Shown: in pieces, positions 36,371-44,850 of the stretch
Layout: each line of letters starts with the position of its first letter
How positions within the stretch are numbered: position 1 is the first letter of the stretch
Assembly (NCBI RefSeq): GCF_003337415.1
Contig: NZ_QPJT01000005.1
Span: 62,001-126,000, forward strand
Origin: Anaerobacterium chartisolvens
Lineage (GTDB): Bacteria; Bacillota; Clostridia; Acetivibrionales; DSM-27016
DNA length: 64,000 bases
Reading direction: 5' to 3'
Translations under genes and position numbers: made by a program
Notes under the pieces: generated by a model
What the model saw: only the letters and a program-made list of their open reading frames with translations
What the model was told of the DNA's origin: nothing
Database searches by the model: none

Positions 36371-36645
36371 ATAATCTAACAAAATATAGCTATTTGACAA
36401 TTAGTGCTTGAATAACCGATCATACTTATGTTGAATAGTATTTAGAATTTGAACAAGTTAATAAAATAGTGTAGTATTATTATAAAAGCTAAATTGCCTA
36501 GGGTAATATATAGATAAGGAACTCTTAAGGTAATTTTCCTAGGCGGGATGATGGCGTGTCATATCAGCTTGTACCGTGCCTGGAAATCGCTAATTTATAG
36601 TTCGATATCAATAGTAGTAAAAATATAGCTTTAAAAGGGAGCAGA

Positions 36646-36792
36646 ATGAAAAATTATAAAATAATTGTCCAATACGATGGAAGCAAAATTGAAATAAATC
36701 CTTCGCAAGTTATTCCTGTAAAATTACTATGTAAACTATTTGGGGATAAGGAAAATGTGATATATGTTAATACCATCGTATCTTGTGAATGA
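36646..36792 (+). CDS. Short hypothetical ORF upstream of MnmC-like gene
   Basis: A 48-codon frame starting MKNYKIIVQYDG behind AAAAGGGAG and ending 29 bases inside the following gene. The opening faintly recalls pseudouridine synthase TruA, but nothing else of that enzyme is present. It may be a leader ORF coupling translation to the downstream gene, or a remnant. Product unknown. Confidence 0.4.
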   Translation: MKNYKIIVQYDGSKIEINPSQVIPVKLLCKLFGDKENVIYVNTIVSCE

Positions 36793-37462
36793 GCAGTTTG
36801 ATGATCGCTATTTTGATGTGGTTAATGCGTTGGACGAAGCGCAACAGATTTATTTTAGGAATAATAATCTAATTGAGCGGATTACTATGGGGATAGAATC
36901 GAAAACGCCTTTTATAATTGGTGAAACAGGTTTTGGCGCTGGACGCGTGGCACTTTCACTTATGGAATTTATGGAGAATAGCGGTTTGAAAAATGTTTCT
37001 ATAGAATATAATTCAGTTGAATTGTATCCCTTGAGTCCTGAGAGAATGCTCGATATCCTAAACGGATTTAAAGATCGGGTCGGTGAAGGGATTGATACAC
37101 TTGTGGAAGCATATCGAAGTATTGATATGTCGGTATCTGGCTGGCATTCAATGAAAATACAGCAATCATTTGGAACGCTTGAGCTTAATCTTTGGATAGG
37201 TGAAGCGCTTGAAATGGTGAATGCTTTGGAAAAGCCCTGTGATGTCTGGTTTCTTGATGGGCACAGTCCAAAAAAAAATCCTTCAATATGGCGCCCAGAG
37301 TTGCTTGCGGGAATTGGGAAAAAGACAAAAACGGGAGGCACCTGTGCCACTTTTACTGTAGCAGGTGCTGTGAAAAGTGCCCTCATATCCGCAGGCTTTA
37401 CACTTAAGAAACTTCCTGGGTGCGGTGGGAAAAATGAAGTTCTGCACGGAGTGAAAGGTTGA
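36764..37462 (+). CDS. MnmC-like methyltransferase domain protein (DUF752)
   Basis: A 232-residue protein matching the methyltransferase half of MnmC, which methylates the wobble uridine modification nm5U in certain tRNAs. Visible are DDRYFDVVNALDEAQQIYF at the N-terminus, the SAM loop IGETGFGAGRVAL, WFLDGHSPKKNPSIW (the DUF752 hallmark) and GGTCATFTVAGAV. The FAD-dependent oxidoreductase half of E. coli MnmC is absent, as in stand-alone versions. It lies close to the tRNA array and upstream of two RNA helicase genes. Confidence 0.85.
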   Translation: MLIPSYLVNEQFDDRYFDVVNALDEAQQIYFRNNNLIERITMGIESKTPFIIGETGFGAGRVALSLMEFMENSGLKNVSIEYNSVELYPLSPERMLDILNGFKDRVGEGIDTLVEAYRSIDMSVSGWHSMKIQQSFGTLELNLWIGEALEMVNALEKPCDVWFLDGHSPKKNPSIWRPELLAGIGKKTKTGGTCATFTVAGAVKSALISAGFTLKKLPGCGGKNEVLHGVKG

Positions 37463-37550
37463 GTTGGAAGTTGCTCATTATGAAGATTAAAATTTAATAG
37501 CATTGTAGAATATATGTAATGACAACACAAAAACAAGAAAGGAAAACAAT

Positions 37551-38903
37551 ATGGATGTAAATTTCTCTTCTCTCGGTGTTAATCAGGAATTGGACAATAT
37601 TTTAAAGAAAAATGGCATCACTGAACCGACATCGGTTCAAATAGAGTCTATACCTCAGTTAATAGCGGGAAAGGATATTATAGCACAGGCACAAACTGGT
37701 ACAGGAAAGACACTTGCTTTTTTGCTGCCAATTATCCAGCGAATTAATACAGCTGAACCTCTTATACAAGCTTTGATTATAACACCTACCAGGGAACTGG
37801 CAATTCAGATTACAGCTGAAGTCAAAAAGCTAATTTTGGAAACTGAGATAAAAATATTAGCGGCATATGGTGGTCAAGATGTAGAGAGTCAGATTAGAAA
37901 GCTAAAAGGTTCTATTCAAATTGTAATTGGAACACCAGGACGTTTGTTGGATCATCTTAGAAGGGGCAGCGTTGATTTTAAGAAATTAAAAATTTTGGTA
38001 CTAGATGAAGCAGATCAAATGCTAGACATGGGATTTTCTAAAGACATTGAGATGATCATACGCCAGACATCCAAAGCGCATCAGACAATGCTTTTTTCTG
38101 CAACTATGTCCAGAGGAGTTCGAGTATTGGCTGCTCAATATTTGAAAAGTCCTGCTCAGGTTCATATACAAAGTAAAAATATTACGCTGGATGGGATTAA
38201 GCAGCTTGTAATTAAAACTACTGATAGAGCAAAACAAGATGCACTTGTAAAGATTATTGAAGAGGAAAATCCTTTTATGGCAATAATTTTTTGCCGGACC
38301 AAACGGCGTGCAAGTAATCTTAATCAAGCTTTGCAGAATAGAGGTTATAATACTGATGAACTTCATGGTGATATAACTCAAGCAAAACGTGAAAAGGTAA
38401 TGAAGTTATTTAGAAACACAAAAATACATTTTCTTGTTGCTACTGATGTTGCTGCTAGAGGGCTGGATATTGAAGGGGTCACGCATATATTTAACTATGA
38501 TATTCCAGAGGATGCTGAAAGCTACATACATCGCATTGGCCGTACTGGGAGAGCAGGACAGACAGGCAAAGCAATTACTTTTGCCACGCTTAAGGATCAG
38601 GAGTCTTTAGCGTTAATTGAAAAAGGAATTCAAATCAAATTAGAAATACGTAGAATAGCCGCAGAAGAATTATCTGCAAAAAAAGAAGGCGTAAGCGGAA
38701 GCACAAGGAAGTGGAGCAAAGATAGAAGAATACCGGAAAGTGGTAGCCAAAGCTATGGGAATAGAAATTCGGCTAGAAATTACGGTAAAAAACCTGAAAG
38801 AGAAACCAGATTTGGCAAGTCTACATCATCAAACAGGAAGCTCAACAGTGGGGAAAAGCCTAGCAAAAGAAAATCTTTGCACAGGTACGAAAACGGGCGG
38901 TAA
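37551..38903 (+). CDS. DEAD-box ATP-dependent RNA helicase (first)
   Basis: A 450-residue helicase with the Q motif (PTSVQIESIPQ), motif I AQTGTGKT, Ia PTRELAIQ, II LDEADQMLDMGF, III SATMS, and the C-terminal domain with VATDVAARGLDIEG and HRIGRTGRAG. The last ~75 residues are Ser/Arg/Lys/Gly-rich and disordered, suited to RNA binding, as in CshA/RhlE-type cold helicases. AAGGAAAAC precedes the ATG. Together with the second helicase and the csp genes it suggests an RNA-structure or cold-adaptation group. Confidence 0.95.
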   Translation: MDVNFSSLGVNQELDNILKKNGITEPTSVQIESIPQLIAGKDIIAQAQTGTGKTLAFLLPIIQRINTAEPLIQALIITPTRELAIQITAEVKKLILETEIKILAAYGGQDVESQIRKLKGSIQIVIGTPGRLLDHLRRGSVDFKKLKILVLDEADQMLDMGFSKDIEMIIRQTSKAHQTMLFSATMSRGVRVLAAQYLKSPAQVHIQSKNITLDGIKQLVIKTTDRAKQDALVKIIEEENPFMAIIFCRTKRRASNLNQALQNRGYNTDELHGDITQAKREKVMKLFRNTKIHFLVATDVAARGLDIEGVTHIFNYDIPEDAESYIHRIGRTGRAGQTGKAITFATLKDQESLALIEKGIQIKLEIRRIAAEELSAKKEGVSGSTRKWSKDRRIPESGSQSYGNRNSARNYGKKPERETRFGKSTSSNRKLNSGEKPSKRKSLHRYENGR

Positions 38904-39012
38904 AGAAACCCAAAAAATATATATTGCCACCAAGTATCAGGTCTATTCGGGTATGTCATGTTAATCAAAGAAATATCACCCTTTTAAAGGGTAATCATAA
39001 AAGGAGAAAAAA

Positions 39013-40257
39013 ATGTTATTTGATAAATTAAATCTCATTTCGCCAATTCGGGAGGCACTATTGGCGGAAGGATATACTGCACCTACCGATATACAGGAAC
39101 AGACTATTCCGCTCCTGCTTGAAGGAAAAGACCTGGTCGGGTGCGCTCAGACCGGAACCGGAAAGACAGCAGCATTTGCTATTCCCATACTGCAAATGCT
39201 TTCTGGAGAACAAAAGGATTCAAAAGAACTTAGAAGCATTAAGGCCTTAATATTAACCCCGACACGCGAGTTGGCAGTTCAAATTGGAGAAAGCTTCACA
39301 GTTTATGGACAATACTTAGGTCTTAAAAATAGCGTGATTTTCGGGGGAGTGTCACAGAAACCTCAGACAGATGCATTAGAAGAAGGAGTAGATATTCTGA
39401 TTGCAACTCCGGGCAGATTACTTGATTTAATGAATCAGAAATATATAAACCTTCATCATATAAAGTACTTTGTGCTTGATGAGGCAGACCGCATGCTTGA
39501 TATGGGGCTTGTGGTTGATGTAAAAAGAATCATATCACACTTGCCTAAAAAGAGGCAAACGATGTTATTTTCTGCAACCATGCCCCTGGAGGTTTCAAAG
39601 CTGATAGACTCTATTTTAACGGATCCTGTAAAAGTTGCAGTTACTCCTATTTCATCGACAGTTGATATTATTGAGCAAGCAGTATATTTTGTAGGGAAAA
39701 AAGACAAGAAACTACTGCTTATCCACCTGTTAAAAAACAAATCCATTACTTCTGCACTGGTGTTTTCACGAACAAAGCATGGAGCTGATAAAATAGTAAA
39801 AGACCTTGCCAAATCAAGGATAAATGCGGAAGCTATTCACGGGAATAAGTCACAGGTAGCACGACAAAGGGCATTAAATAATTTCAAAGACAAAAAGACA
39901 AGGGTCTTAGTAGCGACGGACATAGCTGCCAGGGGAATTGATGTGGAAGGATTGTCATATGTAATTAATTATGACTTGCCTAATATACCTGAAACGTATG
40001 TTCATCGGATTGGACGTACTGGAAGAGCAGGATTAGGTGGAGTAGCACTTTCTTTTTGTGATGCGGATGAAAAGCCATATCTGAAAGATATTGAAAAACT
40101 CATATCCAAGTCAATACCTGTAATTGAAGACCACCCTTATACCTTAACTTTAACGAAACCGGCAGAAGATAAGGATAAAACAAGAAAAACTGTTGATGGA
40201 AGACCAGCCTCAATTGGTTATTTTAGGAGTAGCAGAAGAAAGTTACCAAGAAAATAA
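39013..40257 (+). CDS. DEAD-box ATP-dependent RNA helicase (second, RhlE-like)
   Basis: A 414-residue helicase: PTDIQEQTIPLLL, AQTGTGKTAAFAIP, PTRELAVQ, VLDEADRMLDMGL, SATMP, VATDIAARGIDVEG and HRIGRTGRAG are all present. The short basic tail (about residues 375-414) ends RSSRRKLPRK. This tail and the overall sequence are RhlE-like. AAAGGAG precedes the ATG. It is distinct from its upstream neighbour rather than a recent duplicate; they share motifs but few linking residues. Confidence 0.95.
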   Translation: MLFDKLNLISPIREALLAEGYTAPTDIQEQTIPLLLEGKDLVGCAQTGTGKTAAFAIPILQMLSGEQKDSKELRSIKALILTPTRELAVQIGESFTVYGQYLGLKNSVIFGGVSQKPQTDALEEGVDILIATPGRLLDLMNQKYINLHHIKYFVLDEADRMLDMGLVVDVKRIISHLPKKRQTMLFSATMPLEVSKLIDSILTDPVKVAVTPISSTVDIIEQAVYFVGKKDKKLLLIHLLKNKSITSALVFSRTKHGADKIVKDLAKSRINAEAIHGNKSQVARQRALNNFKDKKTRVLVATDIAARGIDVEGLSYVINYDLPNIPETYVHRIGRTGRAGLGGVALSFCDADEKPYLKDIEKLISKSIPVIEDHPYTLTLTKPAEDKDKTRKTVDGRPASIGYFRSSRRKLPRK

Positions 40258-40570
40258 TTATAAAAATGAATCCTTTTCGTCAACTCACCTTGCACCATTT
40301 TGGCCTCGACCCTTTGATTAAAGTTTATACCCCTAAATATCCACAAACAAGGGTTTCTAAACTTTTTACTGTCCATTTTATAGGGTGTACTTTAAAGGGT
40401 GTTCAAACAATTTAGCAGTAATAATACTTTTTAGCAGAATTCGATTAATGCTAAATTGTATCATAATCTGAGAGATTAGACAGTCGAGACAAGGGGAGAT
40501 GAAAAAGCAATTTAACAGTTAATCTCTCTTGACTGTACCGTAGAAACAACATAAACTTATCATAACCTGA
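40258..40570. other. Intergenic region between helicase and IS
   Basis: About 310 bases without a gene. It holds a 10-bp inverted repeat (CAATTTAGCA at 40408-40417 with 40449-40458) of unknown meaning and otherwise nothing I can name. Confidence 0.4.
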
Positions 40571-40597
40571 GTTTTGCAGCAAAAAGAGATAAAAAAC

Positions 40598-40643
40598 AGC
40601 CCGTATCCCTTAGATTAAAAGGGATTGCGGGCTTTCGTTTTTT
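40598..40643. terminator. Terminator inside the IS, after the transposase
   Basis: AGCCCGTATCCCTT pairs with AAGGGATTGCGGGCT (40598-40634, one or two mismatches). It is flanked by A-runs and T-runs, so it can work in both directions and would also shield the IS from outside transcription. Confidence 0.8.
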
Positions 40644-40666
40644 ACAAAAAGTTGTAGCGAATTAAT

Positions 40667-42385
40667 TCATTTTTTTGTAGCTGCTAAAATTTTTTTAATG
40701 TCCCCCAAAGTGCGACTTCTATAGGAAAAATCAACATCTAGTTTGTTTCCGACATCTAGCAAAACATCATCAATATAATCAAATAAATAATGATTAGCTT
40801 TAAGTAGTGTACATTCTGATTTATCAAGGCTTTGAAGCATTTTTCCAATACTGTAACGACGATCTGTTTTCATTTCAAGGATTCTGGCAATCAAAAGGGA
40901 TACAAAGCACGTTAGGAAATGTGCATTAATATGATCTTCTCTAGAAACATATACAGGACGAGCTTCTAAATCACTTTTTGTAACTCTAAATGCCTCCTCA
41001 ATTTTCCAAAGTCCTCTGTACATTTCGATAATTCTATCATCTGATTCTTCATGCTCGCTGGTAACTATAGCATAATAACCATCTAAAGCCTCATCTTCCT
41101 TGATTTTATCCCAGTCTAATGAGAGAGATTTTGATGGAGTAAGTATTTCGCCAGTTTCTTTATCAAAATCAATTCCCTTAATATAGCTGACTGCACCGTA
41201 GGAGGTATTCCTAGTATATCTTCCGGGGTTGGAGATAAGATCCTGTGCTTTGGCAATAACGCCAGCACGTTCTGCCTTAGCTCGTTTGTCATACTTTTCG
41301 CTGTAAAAGATAACCTGTTTTTCATGTACGACCTTTTTCATCTTTTTGCCTGAGGTTGAAGTGACCCAGATGGTTCTAGGATAAAGGCGAGATTTCCTTT
41401 TGTATTCACTACCAAGCCATTCATATCCATCTTCTTTTAAAACATAGTCCTTCATCTCTTTATTGGAACCTCTGACAGACAAGCTAAAAACATAGCCGTC
41501 CTTAGCGGATAGTGTGTACCAAATATTATCTCCTGTACACATGCCTTTATCAGCCACAACAACCACCCGTCCTAAACCATATTCTGTCTTAATCCTGGTG
41601 AAGTTTGGACGGTAAGTTAAACAATCGTTTGTATTTCCTGAGAAGAGTTGATAAGTGATGGGAAGTGCGTTGTTGTCTGTAAAAAGTCCCATTTGTACAA
41701 TAGGATTTGGCCTATGCTCTTTTGAAACTCCTTTAGTTTTGAAATCGTCCATAGAGTCTGTTTCAAAGTAATAGTTAGTTACATCATAGTAAACAAGACT
41801 TGTATCACGTCCATAATTTTGCTTAATACGGTCATTTAGCCATAGCTGAAGATTTGAACTTTGTTTATTCAAGAAAGTCAAGCAGCGATATACATCGTCC
41901 AAAGTGTAATTTTCTTTTTCGAAATATCGGCTTCGTTCTTCAAAAGTCTTCTTTTTTGAGGCGGGTCTTAGAAGCTTGGAGAATGTCAGCAGCTTCATAA
42001 TGTTGTTTGTGTCAAACTCTAGCTTTGTACTGCGCTGTCTACTTAGCATGAATTTATCAATTTCTAATTCGTGATAAATCTTACTCAAAACCGCATGTCC
42101 AAAGTTTTTTCTGTAAATTGTGTCCTTTGATATTTTTTCGTCGGGTTCAATAGAAAAAGTATATGCGACTTTTCGCTCAGCCTTCTCTTTTTTTAGTTGT
42201 TCAACCTTTTTTGTGAAGTGAGCGATGGGGTCGGAAAACTGTTTTTCCAGATCATCCAGATACCCAATCTTTTCTATTGTAACTTGTCGGGAATAGCCTT
42301 TTAGCTTATCTCGGTATCCATCAACAATTGATAAATAAATTCTTCCACTTTTTTGAGGAGTTTTCTTTAAATACATATCAACCAT
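40667..42385 (-). CDS. IS1634-family transposase
   Basis: A 572-residue DDE transposase. The first Asp is in VYYDVTNYYFE, the second in VVVADKGM, and the Glu is in the YRGLWKIEEAFRVTKSD block, equivalent to the Y-(2)-R-(3)-E-(6)-K signature of IS4-like enzymes. The long beta-strand insertion between the second D and E, and the N-terminal KTPQKSGRIYLSIV region, fit IS1634. It is full length without frameshifts, so probably active. It is not the parent of the remnant at 34301-35504, which has different ends and sequence. Confidence 0.92.
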   Translation of the reverse strand: MVDMYLKKTPQKSGRIYLSIVDGYRDKLKGYSRQVTIEKIGYLDDLEKQFSDPIAHFTKKVEQLKKEKAERKVAYTFSIEPDEKISKDTIYRKNFGHAVLSKIYHELEIDKFMLSRQRSTKLEFDTNNIMKLLTFSKLLRPASKKKTFEERSRYFEKENYTLDDVYRCLTFLNKQSSNLQLWLNDRIKQNYGRDTSLVYYDVTNYYFETDSMDDFKTKGVSKEHRPNPIVQMGLFTDNNALPITYQLFSGNTNDCLTYRPNFTRIKTEYGLGRVVVVADKGMCTGDNIWYTLSAKDGYVFSLSVRGSNKEMKDYVLKEDGYEWLGSEYKRKSRLYPRTIWVTSTSGKKMKKVVHEKQVIFYSEKYDKRAKAERAGVIAKAQDLISNPGRYTRNTSYGAVSYIKGIDFDKETGEILTPSKSLSLDWDKIKEDEALDGYYAIVTSEHEESDDRIIEMYRGLWKIEEAFRVTKSDLEARPVYVSREDHINAHFLTCFVSLLIARILEMKTDRRYSIGKMLQSLDKSECTLLKANHYLFDYIDDVLLDVGNKLDVDFSYRSRTLGDIKKILAATKK

Positions 42386-42624
42386 CCTTAGTATTAATAG
42401 TTATATTATATCATAATACGCCGAAATACGCTACTAAAATATTCATAAAAATGAAAATAGCTTGAATCCTTTTAGTTATCTAGGTTTCAAGCTCTATAGC
42501 TTAAAGACTAACTGCAAAACAGTGGTAAAAGGAAGTAAGATTTACATATTTGTATCTTAAAATAATAATAAAATAGCATAGGCAAAAATCGACAAATTCC
42601 AACAATTTGTAAAAAAAAAAATAA

Positions 42625-42653
42625 TTGACAGAAAGTATGAACTTGTTTATAAT
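42625..42653 (+). promoter_or_regulatory. Consensus promoter of the biosynthetic cluster
   Basis: TTGACA (42625-42630), exactly 17 bases and TATAAT (42648-42653): a perfect sigma-A-type promoter with an A/T-rich upstream tract (TTGTAAAAAAAAAAATAA). Transcription would start near 42660. Confidence 0.85.
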
Positions 42654-42783
42654 TAAAAAAAGATAAAAATAAAGTATATAGAGAATTTAATAGAAAGTTG
42701 GAACAAAGCAAAATTGTGGGGGAATTTCTTATTCACTGAATTGTTAGTTGAATATATATATATGGCTTAGGTTTTAAATAGAT

Positions 42784-42836
42784 AAGGCTTCCTTACTGGT
42801 GTTTGTTAAGTTAGGTAAAGCCTTTTTGTTTTTGTT
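42784..42836 (+). terminator. Leader terminator 1
   Basis: AAGGCTT (42784-42790) pairs with AAGCCTT (42818-42824), with partial inner pairing, and is followed by a T-rich tail (TTTTTGTTTTTG). It lies in the leader about 125 bases past the predicted start of transcription, so it would stop most transcripts unless antitermination occurs. Confidence 0.7.
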
Positions 42837-42926
42837 AACATAATGATGCAAAGTAGAAGCCTGGATATATTACTTAATAGCAATTTAAGTTGATTAGATA
42901 GTTGCAAGGAAAGATTTAAATCAAAA

Positions 42927-43018
42927 AACCCATAAATCATACAACTTCTTGGCGGAAACCAATGATTCATGGGTTAGCAGCACAATAGCTTTATGCTATT
43001 TTGCTTTGCTATTTTTTA
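42927..43018 (+). promoter_or_regulatory. Leader hairpin pair with terminator 2
   Basis: A 14-bp stem with one mismatch (AACCCATAAATCAT at 42927-42940 with ATGATTCATGGGTT at 42962-42975) and a 21-base loop. A second small hairpin follows (AATAGC 42984-42989 with GCTATT 42995-43000) and a TTGCTTTGCTATTTTTT tail. The first stem is a candidate recognition hairpin and the second a candidate terminator. Confidence 0.6.
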
Positions 43019-43229
43019 TTATACCACAAACATAATAAAAGTAAACTTGATATTAAGTAAATGTTAAGTATTATGTTAGCATAATAGGCACTTATTGGAT
43101 GTTAATCGCTGGTGGGTCACATTAGCTCTGATGAGGAATATACAATGAAAGTCATTGTAACTTATATTGTAAGATAAGTGAAAGGGCGAAGCTATGGAAT
43201 TGCATTGAGCAAATTGTGAGGTAGAATAG

Positions 43230-43751
43230 ATGTATTGGTATGTGCTCTTTGTACAAACAGGTCAGGAATATAAGGTTGAGCAATTTTTAAAAAAAAGGTT
43301 GGATACAGGAATATTTGTGCCTTTTGTGCCACTACAGGAAATCCTTTTTAAGACTAATGGAACCTTAAAGAAGGAGCGAATGCCTTTGTTTCCAGGTTAT
43401 GTGTTTATCGAGTCAGAAGTAACCGATTTAGAGTTTAGAAAAAAGATAAGTACCTTAATCTGTGATTCGCGTAATATTATTAGTATATTAAAATACTCTG
43501 ATACAGAGATTGCAATGAGAGAACATGAAAGGCAAGTTTTGCTGGGGTTAAGCAATAACAACAATTGTGTAGAATTATCAAGTGTATTTATAGAAGGGGA
43601 TAGAATACAAATAATTGGCGGACCGCTGAAAGGTATGGATAGTGTAATAAAAAAAGTAAATCGTCATAAAAGACAAGTGTGGATTGAGATTGAATTTATG
43701 GGTTGTAAAAGGTTATTTCGCATGGGATTTGAGATTGTTGAAAAATGCTAG
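43230..43751 (+). CDS. loaP: LoaP-type NusG-paralog antiterminator
   Basis: A 173-residue NusG-family protein with an NGN domain (~1-105: YWYVLFVQTGQEYKVEQFL, FPGYVFIES) and a KOW domain (~118-173: EGDRIQIIGGPLKGMDSVI). It is not the housekeeping NusG: it lacks secE/ribosomal neighbours and stands at the head of a biosynthetic cluster. That is the hallmark of LoaP, which binds leader RNA and lets RNA polymerase read through terminators in long antibiotic operons. GAGGTAG precedes the ATG. The long leader with terminators upstream suggests LoaP may also act on its own transcript. Confidence 0.85.
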   Translation: MYWYVLFVQTGQEYKVEQFLKKRLDTGIFVPFVPLQEILFKTNGTLKKERMPLFPGYVFIESEVTDLEFRKKISTLICDSRNIISILKYSDTEIAMREHERQVLLGLSNNNNCVELSSVFIEGDRIQIIGGPLKGMDSVIKKVNRHKRQVWIEIEFMGCKRLFRMGFEIVEKC

Positions 43752-43950
43752 TTCATTTATCTTACATTGGTGAGTAATTACAATACGTTGCTACAGGATA
43801 AGGTATTATTGAGATATTTGAATTGGGCATTAAGTGTAGGAAGCATTTTAAGACGTTTATTGGTAATATAAAGTTAAACTGTTGTTTATAAGCTGATAAA
43901 ACAAAATGTGATATGATATAAAAATTATTTATACTAAGAGGAAAAATAAA

Positions 43951-44718
43951 ATGAGAAGTGTTGATAGAAAGTGGATAGTCAATAAAAAGCCAAATAGTAA
44001 TGCGCGTATTCGATTATTTTGTTTTCCATTTGCTGGTGGAGCTGCCTCTGTATTTCATTCATGGATTTCTAAGCTTCCAGAATATATTGAAGTATGTTCC
44101 ATTCAGCTTCCGGGAAGGGAAAATAGATTTAGTGAAAAGCCGTATACTAGTATTGGACCTTTAGTAGATGACTTAATGAAAGATATTATAGATTATTTTT
44201 ACATGCCATATGCTTTTTTTGGATATAGTCTTGGGGCTACAATTTGTTTTGAACTTGCACAAAAATTAAGACAAAATATGCATCCTCAACCGATGCATTT
44301 GTTTATTTCTGGGAATACAGCACCACATATACCAGATGAAGAAATAATACATAATATTCCTCAAGTACAATTTATTGAGAAAATTCGTCAATATAACGGA
44401 ACCCCGGATTTTATTTTAAATAATAAGGAATTAATGGATGTTTTTATTCCAATTCTGAGAGCAGATCTTGAACTTGAGGAAACATATCGGTACTCATGTT
44501 GTGAACCATTCGAATATCCTATAACTGTCTTTGGTGGCGAGGATGATCTTGAAGTAAGCATTGAGGGTTTGATGGAATGGAATAAGTATACTACAGATAG
44601 ATTTTCAATGAAGATGTTTCCGGGAGGGCATTTCTTTCTCCGCGAGGCTCAAATACCACTATTACAATGCATAGTTAACGAACTAAAACTTACTGGCAAT
44701 ATGTTGAAGAAATTGTAA
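43951..44718 (+). CDS. Type II thioesterase of the NRPS-PKS cluster
   Basis: A 255-residue alpha/beta hydrolase of the editing thioesterase family, which removes wrongly loaded acyl groups from carrier proteins. RLFCFPFAGGAASVF and IQLPGRENRF are diagnostic. The nucleophile is Ser93 in GYSLGA (the family more often has GHSMGA) and the catalytic His is His227 in GGHFF. About 200 bases separate it from loaP, enough for a further leader element. GAGGAAAA precedes the ATG. Confidence 0.93.
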   Translation: MRSVDRKWIVNKKPNSNARIRLFCFPFAGGAASVFHSWISKLPEYIEVCSIQLPGRENRFSEKPYTSIGPLVDDLMKDIIDYFYMPYAFFGYSLGATICFELAQKLRQNMHPQPMHLFISGNTAPHIPDEEIIHNIPQVQFIEKIRQYNGTPDFILNNKELMDVFIPILRADLELEETYRYSCCEPFEYPITVFGGEDDLEVSIEGLMEWNKYTTDRFSMKMFPGGHFFLREAQIPLLQCIVNELKLTGNMLKKL

Positions 44719-44850
44719 AATATTTATCGCAATATGTAAATGCTTAATGAGAGTTTATTTGAATGTAATATTCAATACAGAATTTGCTTACAAAGTATAA
44801 CACCAAATAAAAATTCTTTATCCAATATTTAACATAGAAGGAGACCGATT

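Larger units (their letters stand above)
40571..42520 (-). mobile_element. IS1634-family insertion sequence, apparently intact
   Basis: About 1.95 kb. Short terminal inverted repeats GTTTTGCAG (40571-40579) and CTGCAAAAC (42512-42520) enclose one full-length transposase gene and a hairpin terminator. The exact ends and target duplication cannot be settled by eye. It lies about 100 bases from the promoter of the biosynthetic cluster and may mark its left border. Confidence 0.7.
42386..43229 (+). other. Long untranslated leader upstream of loaP
   Basis: This ~840-base stretch has no convincing gene. It contains the right end of the IS (to 42520), a consensus promoter (42625-42653), and a leader of about 570 bases with two intrinsic-terminator-like structures before the loaP start codon. 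The arrangement suggests control of transcription elongation. Confidence 0.7.

Noticed and set aside
36646-36792. Truncated TruA pseudouridine synthase
   Set aside because: Only the first dozen residues are reminiscent; no catalytic Asp region follows. Listed as a short hypothetical ORF instead.
40400-40545. A second IS end or attachment site left of the IS1634 element
   Set aside because: Only a 10-bp inverted repeat and weak partial pairings were found; no duplicated target or recognisable terminus.
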